Shown: positions 26,472-35,354 of the stretch, one piece after another | Layout: the number at the start of each line of letters is the position of its first letter | How positions within the stretch are numbered: position 1 is the first letter of the stretch | From: Alphaproteobacteria bacterium | Lineage (GTDB): Bacteria > Pseudomonadota > Alphaproteobacteria > Bin95 | NCBI GenBank assembly: GCA_020638555.1 | Contig: JACKII010000008.1 | Location: 31,047-95,046 of the forward strand | Direction of reading: 5' to 3' | Length of the DNA: 64,000 nt | Program-made: the position numbers and the translations under genes | Notes under the pieces: model-generated | What the model was told of the DNA's origin: nothing | The model's input: only the letters and a program-made list of their open reading frames with translations | The model's database searches: none

Positions 26472-26753
26472 ATGGCCGAAAGTCAACTGAACCCGGATCG
26501 GCAGAAAAAAATCGCCCTCGAAGTGTTCCTGGAGGCGTGGGACAAGGCCGTCGAGGCCGGGGTCGACTGCGATTTGCTCAGCGAAGTTCTCATCTATATG
26601 GGCGTGACCGACCTTGTGGCCGACCGGGGCGAGGACTGGACGGCCGATGTCTTTGAGGACTTGCCGGAGCGGATCCGCGAAGGCGAGTTCACCATGCCGG
26701 AAGACTTTCTCGACCCGCGCTTTCCGGGCCAGCCCAACCCCGACTTCGCCTAA
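26472..26753 (+). CDS. Conserved hypothetical acidic protein
   Basis: 93 residues, strongly acidic (many Asp/Glu), with helices around KKIALEVFLEAWDKAVEAG and a C-terminus rich in Pro and Phe. No catalytic motif or membrane segment. Transcribed divergently from the Lhr-like helicase, 83 bases away, and followed 42 bases later by a tRNA gene. I do not recognise a family; codon usage and composition match the neighbours, so it is probably a real gene. Confidence 0.7.
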   Translation: MAESQLNPDRQKKIALEVFLEAWDKAVEAGVDCDLLSEVLIYMGVTDLVADRGEDWTADVFEDLPERIREGEFTMPEDFLDPRFPGQPNPDFA

Positions 26754-26795
26754 ACGGTGGCGGCGACGATTGCCCGCCGCTATAGTCCCGCCCAC

Positions 26796-26872
26796 GGCCC
26801 CGTAGCTCAGCAGGATAGAGCGCCGGATTCCTAATCCGTAGGTCACAGGTTCGAATCCTGTCGGGGTCGCCA
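26796..26872 (+). tRNA. tRNA-Arg (anticodon CCT)
   Basis: 77 bases including an encoded CCA. The acceptor arms GGCCCCG and CGGGGTC pair (one G-T), the D-loop has AGCTCAGCAGGATAGAG, the T-arm carries GGTTCGAATCC, and the anticodon loop TTCCTAA gives CCT, reading AGG. Confidence 0.95.
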
Positions 26873-26915
26873 TCGTTTCGATCCCTGGCCCCTCCGCCGA
26901 CCGAGGCCCCCGCCC

Positions 26916-27884
26916 ATGAGCCTGCCCGATCGCGCCGCCATCGAAGCCGCGGCCACCCTGGTCCATTCGCACATGCGACCGACGCCCGAAATCGCCTGGC
27001 CGCTGCTGGCCGAGCGTCTGGGAACGCGGGTCGTCGTCAAGCACGAGAACCACACCCCTATCGGCGCGTTCAAGGTGCGCGGCGGCCTCGTCTACATGGA
27101 CCATCTGCGCCGCAGCCAGCCGAAGGTCGCGGGCGTCATCACCGCCACCCGCGGCAATCACGGCCAGAGCGTCGCGCTCGCCGCCGCGAAATTCGGCCTG
27201 GGCGCCACCATCTACATCCCCCACGGTAATTCGGTGGAAAAGAACGCCGCTATGCGTGCCTATGGCGCCGAACTGGTCGAGGAAGGGCACGACTTCCAGG
27301 CCTGCTACGAGGCCTGCCTTGCCCGCGCCGAAGCCGAAAAGCTGCATCTGTTGCCGGCATTCGCGCCGCCGCTGATCGCCGGCGTTTCCACCTATTCCTA
27401 CGAGTTCCTGTCGGCCGCGCCGGACCTGGACGTGGTCTATGTGCCCATCGGCCTCGGCTCTGGCATTTGCGGCATGATCGCGGCCCGCAACGCTCTCGGC
27501 CACAAGGCGGAGGTGGTGGGCGTCGTCTCGACCGAGGCCGCGGCCTATGCCCTGTCCTTTGCCGCCGGCGAGCCCGTCTCCACCAACAGCGCCGACACCC
27601 TGGCGGACGGCATGGCCTGCCGCGTGCCGGTGGCCGATGCGGTGGCCATCATCAATGGCGGCGCGGCCCGCATCGTCCAGGTGAGCGATGCGGAGATCAA
27701 AACCGCCATCCGCGCCTACTACACCGATTGCCACCAACTGGCCGAGGGCGCCGGCGCGGCGCCGCTCGCCGCCGCCTTGCAGGAGCGGGAGCGGCTGCAG
27801 GGCAAGGCCGTGGGCCTGGTGCTGAGCGGCGGCAATATCGACATGCGCCTCTATCGCGAGGTGCTGGCGGAGGCGTCAGCGTAA
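26916..27884 (+). CDS. Threonine/serine dehydratase-like PLP enzyme
   Basis: 322 residues. The PLP lysine lies in PIGAFKVRGG (Lys53), followed by TATRGNHGQSVALAA as the substrate loop, GLGSGICG near 182 as the phosphate-binding glycine loop, and a C-terminal SGGNID. This is the single-domain fold-II dehydratase type without the ACT regulatory domain of biosynthetic IlvA, so a catabolic threonine/serine dehydratase or hydroxyaspartate ammonia-lyase is likely. Stand-alone gene, convergent with the next. Confidence 0.88.
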   Translation: MSLPDRAAIEAAATLVHSHMRPTPEIAWPLLAERLGTRVVVKHENHTPIGAFKVRGGLVYMDHLRRSQPKVAGVITATRGNHGQSVALAAAKFGLGATIYIPHGNSVEKNAAMRAYGAELVEEGHDFQACYEACLARAEAEKLHLLPAFAPPLIAGVSTYSYEFLSAAPDLDVVYVPIGLGSGICGMIAARNALGHKAEVVGVVSTEAAAYALSFAAGEPVSTNSADTLADGMACRVPVADAVAIINGGAARIVQVSDAEIKTAIRAYYTDCHQLAEGAGAAPLAAALQERERLQGKAVGLVLSGGNIDMRLYREVLAEASA

Positions 27885-27969
27885 CGAACCGCCGCCGCGC
27901 TCCGACCCGAGCCGGCCTCCCGGCGATGCGTGGGGGGCAAAGGGGGCGGCCTGCCCGGCGGCGAGGCCG

Positions 27970-28950
27970 TCAGGCGACCGCCTTCCGCACCAGCGGCATG
28001 ACCTCGGCCGCGAAACGTTCGATCTGCTCCATGCGCCGCTCATAGGGGCCGACCAGATCGACCGAGATGTGGCGCACGCCCGCCGCGTGGAATTTCAGGA
28101 TCGCCTCCGCCACCTGCTGCGGGTTGCCGAGGCCGGCATAGCGCGCGGCCGCCTTGCGGAAATCCATGGCATAGCGTTTCGACAGGCTGTCGGTCGCCAC
28201 GTCCAGCGCCTGCTCGTAGCTGTCGTCGACGCGGGCGAACAACAGGTGACCCGTGCCGAATTTCGCGACCGTACGCCCGGCCTCCTGGGCCGCCGTGTCG
28301 ATCTTGGCAAGGGCTGCGGCATACATGTCCGGTGTCACCACATAGCTCAGATAGCCGTCGGCGAGCCGCCCCATGCGCCGCAGCGCGGCGTCCTTGCGCC
28401 CGCCGACCCAGAGCGGCGGACCGCCGGCCTGGCGCGGCGGCGGCGTCATCAACACGTCTTCGAACCGGTAATACTGGCCCTTGAACGTGCCGGGCTGGCC
28501 GGACCAGAGCGCGCGCATGGCCTGCATGCTCTCGCCGAGGCGCGGGCCGCGCTCGTGGATCGGCACGCCCGCGACCTCGTATTCCTTCGGGAACTCGCCG
28601 CCGATGCCGAGTCCGAAGATGAAACGTCCCTCGCTCAGATGGTCGAGCGTCGCCGCCTGCTTGGCCACCGGCCCCGGATGGCGCAGCGGCAGCAGATAAA
28701 CGCCGGTGCCGAAGGTCAGGCGCCGGCTCACCACCGCCGCCTGGGCCAGCAGCAACAGCGGGTCGAAAAAGGGCAGGGGCATGGAAAGATGGTCGCCGAC
28801 CCAGAGCGAGTCGAACCCGGCCCGGTCCACCGTCTCGACGAAGCTGACCAGGTCGTCGATCCTCGGCAGCCAGGGGCCGGACTGGTTGTCGGGCTCGCGA
28901 TGGATGGTCTGAATGCCGATCTTGAGGCCGGTATCGAGGGGCAGGGCCAT
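27970..28950 (-). CDS. Luciferase-like (LLM class) flavin-dependent oxidoreductase
   Basis: 326 residues. The barrel features of the bacterial-luciferase family are visible: DRAGFDSLWVGDH near residue 50, LTFGTGVYLLPLRHP, LDHLSEGRFIFGLGIGGE and a GPRLGESM segment. These proteins use FMNH2 or F420. The substrate cannot be assigned. Located 12 bases downstream of ccrM in the same direction, so probably in the same transcript, though without obvious functional relation. Confidence 0.88.
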   Translation of the reverse strand: MALPLDTGLKIGIQTIHREPDNQSGPWLPRIDDLVSFVETVDRAGFDSLWVGDHLSMPLPFFDPLLLLAQAAVVSRRLTFGTGVYLLPLRHPGPVAKQAATLDHLSEGRFIFGLGIGGEFPKEYEVAGVPIHERGPRLGESMQAMRALWSGQPGTFKGQYYRFEDVLMTPPPRQAGGPPLWVGGRKDAALRRMGRLADGYLSYVVTPDMYAAALAKIDTAAQEAGRTVAKFGTGHLLFARVDDSYEQALDVATDSLSKRYAMDFRKAAARYAGLGNPQQVAEAILKFHAAGVRHISVDLVGPYERRMEQIERFAAEVMPLVRKAVA

Positions 28951-28962
28951 GGGGGTGCTTCC

Positions 28963-30051
28963 TTATGCCGACGCCGACAGTTCCGCGCGCACCTTCTGGC
29001 GCAGCAGGTCGATGGGGGCGAGGTCTTTGCCCTCCCTCGGCTGGAAGTGCCAGAAGGTCCAGCCATTGCAGGCGGGCGCCCCCTGGACCGCGGCCCCGAC
29101 CTGGTGGATCGAGCCCCGATGCTCTGCCGCGATCAACGTGCCGTCGGCGCGCACCTTGGCCCGCCAGCGCTTGCGCGCATCCGTCAGCACCGAGCCGGGG
29201 TTGAGCAGGCCGCGCTCCACCACGGCGCCGAACGGCACCCGCGGTTCGGAGCGTTTCGACGGCGTTTCGATCACGCTCGGATCGTCGGCCACCGCGGTCT
29301 GGCGGATGCGGTGCATGGCCATTTTGGCGTAGGTGTGGTCGCGCTCGATACCGATCCAGTGCCGGCCCAGCCGCTTGGCCACCACGCCGGTGGTGCCGGT
29401 GCCGAAGAACGGGTCCAGCACCACGTCGCCGGGATTGCTGGAGGCCAGGATCACCCGGTGCAGCAGCGCCTCCGGCTTCTGGGTCGGGTGGGCCTTGTGG
29501 CCCTCCTCGTCCTTCAATCGTTCCGGCCCGCTGCAAATCGGCAACAGCCAGTCGCTGCGCATTTGCAGGTCGTCGTTCAGCGCCTTCATGGCGTCGTAGT
29601 TGAAGGTGTAGCGCGCCTGCTCGCCGACCGCGCACCAGATCAGGGTTTCGTGCGCGTTGGTGAAGCGGGTGCCACGGAAATTCGGCATCGGGTTCGTCTT
29701 GCGCCAGACCACTTCGTTCAGCACCCAGAAGCCCAGATCCTGCAACGCCGCGCCCAGGCGATAGATGTTGTGATAGCTGCCGATCACCCAGATCGAGCCC
29801 GAGGGCTTCAGCACCCGCTTGGCTTCGGCCAGCCAGGTGCGGGTAAACGCATCGTAGGTGCCGAGGGAATCGAACTTGTCCCAGTCCTCGGTCACGCCAT
29901 CGACCTTGCTGTTGTTGGGGCGATACAATTCGCCCCGCAATTGCAGGTTATAGGGCGGGTCGGCGAACACCAGGTCGATACTCTTGCTCGGCACCTGCCG
30001 CAGGGTTTCTATACTGTCGCCGATCAGCAGTCGGTCGCGGGGAAAATCCAC
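28963..30051 (-). CDS. ccrM: Cell-cycle DNA methyltransferase CcrM (GANTC)
   Basis: 362 residues, GTG start with AAGGAA about 10 bases upstream. DPPY at residues 31-34 precedes the SAM-binding FFGTGTTG near 235, the beta-class order of adenine N6 methyltransferases. A C-terminal extension of about 80 residues, typical of CcrM, contains GAVVERGLLNPG. CcrM methylates adenine in GANTC and controls cell-cycle genes in alphaproteobacteria. Four GANTC sites sit in the 60 bases just upstream, suggesting feedback by methylation. No restriction enzyme is nearby, so this is the solitary methylase. Confidence 0.95.
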   Translation of the reverse strand: MDFPRDRLLIGDSIETLRQVPSKSIDLVFADPPYNLQLRGELYRPNNSKVDGVTEDWDKFDSLGTYDAFTRTWLAEAKRVLKPSGSIWVIGSYHNIYRLGAALQDLGFWVLNEVVWRKTNPMPNFRGTRFTNAHETLIWCAVGEQARYTFNYDAMKALNDDLQMRSDWLLPICSGPERLKDEEGHKAHPTQKPEALLHRVILASSNPGDVVLDPFFGTGTTGVVAKRLGRHWIGIERDHTYAKMAMHRIRQTAVADDPSVIETPSKRSEPRVPFGAVVERGLLNPGSVLTDARKRWRAKVRADGTLIAAEHRGSIHQVGAAVQGAPACNGWTFWHFQPREGKDLAPIDLLRQKVRAELSASA

Positions 30052-30072
30052 AGTCAGCTTGTTCCTTGGGGT

Positions 30073-30107
30073 GACTCTGGATTCGCACTCTGATTCGTGA
30101 GCGATTC
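30073..30107. promoter_or_regulatory. Cluster of four GANTC methylation sites upstream of ccrM
   Basis: GACTC at 30073-30077 and GATTC at 30080-30084, 30092-30096 and 30103-30107 fall within 35 bases between rnhB and ccrM. GANTC is expected roughly once in 256 bases or less. In Caulobacter the ccrM promoter is controlled by methylation of its own GANTC sites. The count is seen directly; autoregulation is an inference. Confidence 0.75.
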
Positions 30108-30111
30108 GCCG

Positions 30112-30735
30112 TCAATGGCCAAGTTGACTCAGCATGGCCCGGATCGGGGCGAACGAGCGGCGGTGATGCGGCGTCACACCGGCCTGTTGCAGGCCCTCGC
30201 GGTGGGCCTTGGTGCCGTAGCCCGCATTCCGCTCCCAGCCATAGGCGGGGTAGCGCTCCGCCAGCCGGGCCATCAACCGGTCGCGCGCCACCTTGGCGAC
30301 GATGGAGGCGGCGGCGATGGACAGGCAGCGGGCATCCCCCTTGACCACGGTCTCCGAAGGGCAGGGCAGGGTCGGGGCGCGATTGCCGTCGATCAACACG
30401 GCGGTGGGCGCATCGGGCAGGGCGGCGACGGCGCGCTGCATCGCCAGCATGGTCGCCGCCAGGATGTTGATCCGGTCGATTTCCGGCACCGAAGCCGCGC
30501 CGAGCCCGACCGCCGCATGGCGCAACAGCAGGCCGGCCAGAGCCTCGCGGCGCGCCGGTTTCAGCGCTTTCGAGTCCTGGATCATCGCCAGCAGGTCCGG
30601 CGGGCAGTCGGGGTGCAGCACCACCGCGGCCGTCACCACCGGCCCGGCCCAGGGGCCGCGCCCCACCTCGTCGACCCCGGCGACCGGGCCGCCATGGCGC
30701 AGGATCAGCGTGTGTTCCATCGAGAAATCCGGCAT
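30112..30735 (-). CDS. rnhB: Ribonuclease HII
   Basis: 207 residues from ATG at 30735 (an internal ATG at 30720 gives 202). VAGVDEVGRGPWAGPVV carries the catalytic Asp-Glu, DSKAL follows, and SIAAASIVAKVARDRLM and the C-terminal YGWERNAGYGTKAH complete the family pattern. It removes ribonucleotides and RNA primers from DNA. It lies 60 bases upstream of ccrM on the same strand, the arrangement seen in many alphaproteobacteria. Confidence 0.95.
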   Translation of the reverse strand: MPDFSMEHTLILRHGGPVAGVDEVGRGPWAGPVVTAAVVLHPDCPPDLLAMIQDSKALKPARREALAGLLLRHAAVGLGAASVPEIDRINILAATMLAMQRAVAALPDAPTAVLIDGNRAPTLPCPSETVVKGDARCLSIAAASIVAKVARDRLMARLAERYPAYGWERNAGYGTKAHREGLQQAGVTPHHRRSFAPIRAMLSQLGH

Positions 30736-30780
30736 AAGCGCCTTTAGGCCGCCGACCGGCGGCCGATGCAAGGAAAATTC

Positions 30781-32094
30781 ATGCTCGCGCACCTCCGCGC
30801 TCTCGCCGCGCTGACGCTCTCCACCTTTGTCAGCCGGGTCGGCCTGCATCTGCTCGCGGTCGGCGACAGCCTGGCCGTCGGCCGGTATGCGGTCGACCAG
30901 CTGGCGTGGTTGGGTGCGGCGACGGCCATCGGCAGCGTGCTGTACGTGCTGGCGCCGGGCCTGCTGATCGGCTGCCTGGTGCAGACCAGCGCGGCGCGCG
31001 CGCGCAACACGCCCGGCGAGATCGGCGACATTTGGCGGGCCGGCCTGCTGTACGGGCTGGGCGCGGGCGTCGTGGGCAGCCTGGCATTGCTGGCCGGGCC
31101 TTGGTTGCTGACCGCGCTGGGGCAGGAACCGGCGGTGGCCGATGGGGGTGGACACCTGCTGCAACTGTTCGGCATCGGTCTGCCCTTGCAGTTCGCGTTG
31201 TTCGCAACGCTCTACGTGCTGGAGGCGACCGGGCGCGCCCGGGCCTGCGCCCTGGTTTTCGCCCTGGGCGCGGTGGCGAATTTCGGGCTGAACCTGCTGC
31301 TGGTCTATGACGAGACCGCGGGCCTCGGTGCGGTGGGCGCGGTGTTGGGAACCGCCGCGATCCGGTTCGGCATTCTCGCAACCCTGGTCGTCCTGCTGCT
31401 CCGCGACCGCCAGGCGTCGGCCTACGGCATGTCGCGCTGGCGCTGGCCGGGCCGCGATGTCTGGCGGCGGATCTGGTCGATCGGCTTTGCCGGCGGCGCC
31501 AGCCTGGCCGGTGAGTCGGCGGCCTTTGCCTCGCTGACGGTGTTCGCCGGCTGGCTGGGGCAGGAGGAACTCGCGGTCTACACCATTCTGTTCAACGTGC
31601 TCTCGACCATATTCATGGTGGCGCTGGCGGTGGGGGTTGCTACCAGCATCCAGGTGGCCTGGGCCAAGGAGCAGTCGGACCGGGACAGCCCGCTCCAGGC
31701 GCTGCGGGCGGCGCTGACCCTGAGCGTCGCTTTGATGGGCGGCCTGGGCCTGCTGGCCTGGATCTTCGCCGACACGGTGGCGGGCGCGTTCACCGACGAC
31801 CGGGCGACCGCAGCGGCCGCCGCCGGGCTGATCGGTTGGCTCGCACTGTTCGTGTTGTTCGACGGGGCCCAGGTGACGGTGCACCACGCCATGCGCGGCC
31901 TGAATGACGGCTGGGTCACCACGGCGATCAATCTGGTTTGCTATCTGGGCGTTATGACGGGTCTTTCCTGGGCGCTGGCCATTCCGGGCGGGCAGGGGGT
32001 TCTGGGCCTGATCCAGGGCGGCCTGGTCGTCGCCTTGCTGGTGGCGACATTGTTGATCGTCCGATTTCGGGCGCTGCGGCGGCGGGTATCTTGA
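30781..32094 (+). CDS. MATE-family multidrug/metabolite exporter
   Basis: 437 residues with about 12 hydrophobic helices, from ATG at 30781, which has AAGGA six bases upstream (an in-frame ATG at 30766 lacks this). The N-terminal GLHLLAVGDSLAVGRY and the repeated two-half organisation fit MATE transporters, which export drugs or metabolites in exchange for Na+ or H+. Divergent from rnhB. The substrate is not predictable. Confidence 0.85.
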   Translation: MLAHLRALAALTLSTFVSRVGLHLLAVGDSLAVGRYAVDQLAWLGAATAIGSVLYVLAPGLLIGCLVQTSAARARNTPGEIGDIWRAGLLYGLGAGVVGSLALLAGPWLLTALGQEPAVADGGGHLLQLFGIGLPLQFALFATLYVLEATGRARACALVFALGAVANFGLNLLLVYDETAGLGAVGAVLGTAAIRFGILATLVVLLLRDRQASAYGMSRWRWPGRDVWRRIWSIGFAGGASLAGESAAFASLTVFAGWLGQEELAVYTILFNVLSTIFMVALAVGVATSIQVAWAKEQSDRDSPLQALRAALTLSVALMGGLGLLAWIFADTVAGAFTDDRATAAAAAGLIGWLALFVLFDGAQVTVHHAMRGLNDGWVTTAINLVCYLGVMTGLSWALAIPGGQGVLGLIQGGLVVALLVATLLIVRFRALRRRVS

Positions 32095-32165
32095 TGCGGC
32101 GTGATCCGGTGCCTATAGAGACTACGACGATTTCTGCAGGATCTTTGAGAAGGTTGGCCCCATCG

Positions 32166-32456
32166 ATGCTGAAAGCCCGAATCTACTGCCCGTCGCGCAC
32201 CGCCATGCAGCAGGGGCGCGCGAAGACCCACCGCTGGCTGCTCGAGTTCGAGGCGGCCCGCGCCCTGCATCCCGACCCGCTGATGGGCTGGGCCGGCGGC
32301 GGCGACACCAACCGGCAGGTGCGCCTGCAGTTCGAAACGGCGCAAGAGGCCGAAGCCTATGCCAAGAAGCACGGCATCGAATACGAGGTCGAGCCGGAGA
32401 AAACCCGGGTCGTACGGCCGAAGAGTTATGCTGACAACTTCCGGTGGGACCGCTAA
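32166..32456 (+). CDS. NADH dehydrogenase accessory subunit (NDUFS4/18 kDa type)
   Basis: 96 residues. RIYCPSRTAMQQGRAKTHRW and the C-terminal segments LMGWAGGGDT and YADNFRWDR match the ETC complex I subunit family, the bacterial relative of mitochondrial NDUFS4. It is nearly confined to alphaproteobacteria, a useful taxonomic marker. The protein stabilises the NADH-binding module of complex I. It stands alone here, 72 bases after the MATE gene and followed by tRNA-Arg. Confidence 0.92.
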   Translation: MLKARIYCPSRTAMQQGRAKTHRWLLEFEAARALHPDPLMGWAGGGDTNRQVRLQFETAQEAEAYAKKHGIEYEVEPEKTRVVRPKSYADNFRWDR

Positions 32457-32504
32457 ACCCGGCGGCTGACGCCAGTCGAAAAATCGGTTAGATTTATTAC
32501 TTCA

Positions 32505-32581
32505 GCGCCCTTAGCTCAGTTGGATAGAGCAACGGATTTCTACTCCGTGGGTCCCGGGTTCGAATCCTGGAGGGCGCGCCA
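32505..32581 (+). tRNA. tRNA-Arg (anticodon TCT)
   Basis: 77 bases with encoded CCA. GCGCCCT pairs perfectly with AGGGCGC, the D-arm is TAGCTCAGTTGGATAGAGC, the T-arm contains GGGTTCGAATCC, and the anticodon loop TTTCTAC gives TCT, reading AGA/AGG. Confidence 0.95.
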
Positions 32582-32938
32582 TTTTGAAATCCTCGCTCTG
32601 AAGCGCCTCTAAAGCCTTGAAAGGCATGGCGATTTGTGAGGTTCGAAGTCCTTCATTTCGGCAACTGGCCAATCGGAGCACCGTTCGCCATAGAGCGATG
32701 GTCCTGGTCGTTTGGACAGGTTGGCAGCCTTGCTCGGGTGTTTGGTTCCGGCCTGTGGCATATCCCTTTCTCGCCAGAGAATTGAAGGCGCTTCGGCAGC
32801 GTCGTGCTATGCCGCCCCTTAAGCCACAACCAACTTTCGGCGAGACACCGTCATGGCCTGGGTGGTCGAGGGCAAGGCCATCTTCTCGGTCCAGAGGCGT
32901 TGACGCGACGAAACCCAAATGAGTTTCAGAGAGGATCC
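32582..32938. other. Intergenic region between tRNA-Arg and cobQ
   Basis: About 357 bases. It contains one copy of the 29-bp dispersed repeat (32700-32728). I find no riboswitch core (no B12 box or GACCTGCC) and no convincing gene; GAGAGGA just before 32939 is the cobQ ribosome site. Confidence 0.5.
32700..32728 (+). repeat. 29-bp dispersed repeat, copy B
   Basis: Exact match, in opposite orientation, to 19829-19857. Lies between tRNA-Arg(TCT) and cobQ. Confidence 0.75.
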
Positions 32939-34396
32939 ATGACCGCTTGTTTGATGCTTCAGGGGGCGGGCTCCAACGTGGGCAAGTCGCTGCTGGTGGC
33001 GGGGCTGGCGCGGGTGTTTGCCCGACGGGGGTTGCGGGTCCGGCCATTCAAGTCGCAGAACATGTCGAACAATGCCGGGGTCACGATCGAAGGCGGTGAG
33101 ATCGGGCGCGCGCAAATTCTCCAGGCGCGGGCATGCGGGGTAGACCCTTCGGTGCACATGAACCCCGTGTTGCTGAAGCCGGAATCCGAAACCGGGGCGC
33201 AGGTCATCGTACAGGGGCGTCGGCTGACTGCGGTGCGCGCGGCCGACTACGGACGTCTGAAGCCCGACCTTCTCGCGTCCGTGCTCGACAGCTTCGCACG
33301 GATCAAGGCCGGAGCGGATTTGGTGCTGGTCGAAGGCGCGGGCAGCCCGGCCGAGATCAATTTGCGCGAAGGGGACATCGCCAATATGGGCTTTGCGCAG
33401 GCCGCCCGGGTGCCGGTGGTGCTGGCCGGCGATATTGACCGCGGCGGCGTGATCGCACAGATCGTCGGCACGCAGGCGGTAATCGCGGCAGAGGATGCGG
33501 CGCTGATCCGCGGCTTCCTGATCAACAAGTTCCGAGGCGACCCGCGGCTGTTCGACAACGGCTACCGTTTCATCGCGGAGCGCACGGGCTGGCGCGGGTT
33601 CGGTTTGGTGCCGTGGTTTTCCGATGCGCACCGACTGCCGGCAGAGGATGCCTCCGACCTGCGGCAGAGGGCCGGGACCGGTTCCGTTCTCGTTGCCGTG
33701 CCACAGTTCTCCCGGATCGCCAATTTCGACGATCTCGACCCGCTGGGGCAGGAGCCGGGGGTGCGTGTCGAAATCATCCCGCCGGGCCGTCCGCTGCCGG
33801 TGGAGGCCGATCTGATTCTGCTGCCCGGCACGAAATCCACCATTGCCGATCTGGCCTTTTTCCGCGAGCAGGGCTGGGAGATCGACCTTTTGGCCGCCAT
33901 GCGCCGCGGCGCTCGTGTGCTGGGGCTTTGCGGCGGCTATCAGATGCTGGGCATGCGCATTGCCGATCCCGAAGGTGTCGAAGGGCCACCCGGCTCCGTA
34001 CAGGGGTTGGGCCTGCTGAACGTGGAGACGACCATGCAAGCGGACAAGCACGTCACATGGGTGCGGGCGCGGCATGGCGCCAGCGGCACGGAAGCGACGG
34101 GCTATGAAATCCACATCGGTCGCACCGAAGGGCCGGATCGCACCCGGCCGTTGTTCTCGGCCAACGGGGTTTCGGAAGGGGCGATCAGCCCGGACGGGCG
34201 GGTGATGGGCAGTTACCTGCATGGCCTGTTTGCGGCGGATGCCTTCCGCGGGGCGTTCCTGCAAGGGCTGGGCGTTCAGGCCGGTTCCGGCGGCTATGAG
34301 GCCGGCGTCGAGGCGACGCTGAATGCGCTCGCGGATCATCTGGAGGCCCATCTGGATTGCGACGGGTTGTTGCAGATTGCGCGGGCGGGGGTTTAG
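32939..34396 (+). CDS. cobQ: Cobyric acid synthase
   Basis: 485 residues, ATG at 32939 preceded by GAGAGGA (the frame is open 45 codons further, but lacks similarity). An N-terminal synthetase domain has the P-loop QGAGSNVGKSLLVAGLA and GDIDRGGVIAQIVGT. A glutamine amidotransferase domain follows with Cys in LGLCGGYQMLG near residue 327. CobQ amidates four side-chain carboxyls of adenosylcobyrinate diamide. It converges on cobO, whose stop is 14 bases away. Confidence 0.96.
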   Translation: MTACLMLQGAGSNVGKSLLVAGLARVFARRGLRVRPFKSQNMSNNAGVTIEGGEIGRAQILQARACGVDPSVHMNPVLLKPESETGAQVIVQGRRLTAVRAADYGRLKPDLLASVLDSFARIKAGADLVLVEGAGSPAEINLREGDIANMGFAQAARVPVVLAGDIDRGGVIAQIVGTQAVIAAEDAALIRGFLINKFRGDPRLFDNGYRFIAERTGWRGFGLVPWFSDAHRLPAEDASDLRQRAGTGSVLVAVPQFSRIANFDDLDPLGQEPGVRVEIIPPGRPLPVEADLILLPGTKSTIADLAFFREQGWEIDLLAAMRRGARVLGLCGGYQMLGMRIADPEGVEGPPGSVQGLGLLNVETTMQADKHVTWVRARHGASGTEATGYEIHIGRTEGPDRTRPLFSANGVSEGAISPDGRVMGSYLHGLFAADAFRGAFLQGLGVQAGSGGYEAGVEATLNALADHLEAHLDCDGLLQIARAGV

Positions 34397-34409
34397 ACGG
34401 AGGGCGGCT

Positions 34410-35018
34410 CTAGAATTCCACCCCCGGTTGGCCTTTGATGCCGGCGCGGAACGGGTGTTTAACCAGGGTCATCTCCGTCACGAGATCGGCCGCCTCGATC
34501 AATTCGGGCTTCGCGTTGCGCCCGGTCAGGACCACGTGCGTCATCGGTGGCTTCTCCGCCTGCAGAAAGGCCAGAACCGCGGCGATGTCGAGATAGCCAT
34601 AGCGCAACGCGATGTTGATCTCGTCCAGCAGGACCATCCGGATCGACGGGTCCCGAATCAGCTCCTTGGCCTTTGACCAGCCCGCCGCGGCGGCGGCGAT
34701 ATCGCGCTCGCGGTCCTGGGTTTCCCAGGTGAAGCCTTCCCCCATCGCATGAAACTGGCAGATGTCGCCGAAATGCTCTGTCAGCAGCCGCCGCTCTCCG
34801 GTATCCCATGCCCCCTTGATGAACTGGACGACGGCGCACGGCATGCCGTGGGCGATGGCGCGGAGGATCATGCCGAATCCGGAGGATGATTTGCCCTTGC
34901 CGGCGCCGGTGTGGACGATCAGCAGGCCCTTTTCGCCAACCTTGCCTTTCATCATGCGGTCGCGTGCGGCCTTGATGTTCCTCATTTTCTCACGGTGGCG
35001 GTCGGGATCTTCGGGCAT
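34410..35018 (-). CDS. cobO: Cob(I)yrinate a,c-diamide adenosyltransferase
   Basis: 202 residues. The ATP-binding loop is HTGAGKGKSSSGFG near residue 36, VVLTGRNAKPELIEAADLVTEM closes the fold, and the C-terminus KHPFRAGIKGQPGVEF is characteristic. CobO (CobA/BtuR type) transfers the 5'-deoxyadenosyl group to Co(I). Minus strand, divergent from the riboswitch-hupE unit and convergent with cobQ, so it has its own promoter in the approximately 50 bases before the riboswitch. Confidence 0.96.
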   Translation of the reverse strand: MPEDPDRHREKMRNIKAARDRMMKGKVGEKGLLIVHTGAGKGKSSSGFGMILRAIAHGMPCAVVQFIKGAWDTGERRLLTEHFGDICQFHAMGEGFTWETQDRERDIAAAAAGWSKAKELIRDPSIRMVLLDEINIALRYGYLDIAAVLAFLQAEKPPMTHVVLTGRNAKPELIEAADLVTEMTLVKHPFRAGIKGQPGVEF

Positions 35019-35070
35019 GGGGGCCGGTTGCTCCTTGACTTATCTTCAGGTGCTGCGCATTTTTTCGATG

Positions 35071-35250
35071 CGTTGGTGCTTGTCCATGACAAGTGAATAG
35101 GGAACGAGCTAGGGGTCAATCCCCGAAGCTAGGCCGCCCCCGCGACCGTGACCGGAGAGGTCCTCCAAGCCACTGGCTCCGCAGAGCTGGGAAGGAGGAG
35201 CGACCGCCAGAGGCCAGCCTCTGACATCCGCAAGCCGGGAGACCTGCCAG
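35071..35250 (+). promoter_or_regulatory. Cobalamin (B12) riboswitch
   Basis: The plus strand reads TTGGTGC near 35073, ATAGGGAAC near 35097, CCCCCGCGACCGTGACCGG (junction core), then AAGCCACTGG (B12 box), CTGGGAAGG and, at the 3' end, GCCGGGAGACCTGCC ending at 35248. These are the ordered conserved elements of the cobalamin riboswitch. It precedes hupE by about 100 bases, so adenosylcobalamin should lower expression of hupE and probably the following cobW-cobN genes. The GC-rich segment 35264-35321 probably holds the expression platform. Confidence 0.9.
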
Positions 35251-35354
35251 CGCGCGAGAGCACGTAAACCGGACGGGGTGTACCGGTGACGGGTCGGCGC
35301 GTTTTCTGCTTCCCCGCCATCCTTGCCCTTGTCCCCTTGTCGTAAGAGGGACAA

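Noticed and set aside
32582..32938. A second cobalamin riboswitch upstream of cobQ
   Set aside because: No B12 box, GGGAA core or GACCTGCC element found on either strand.
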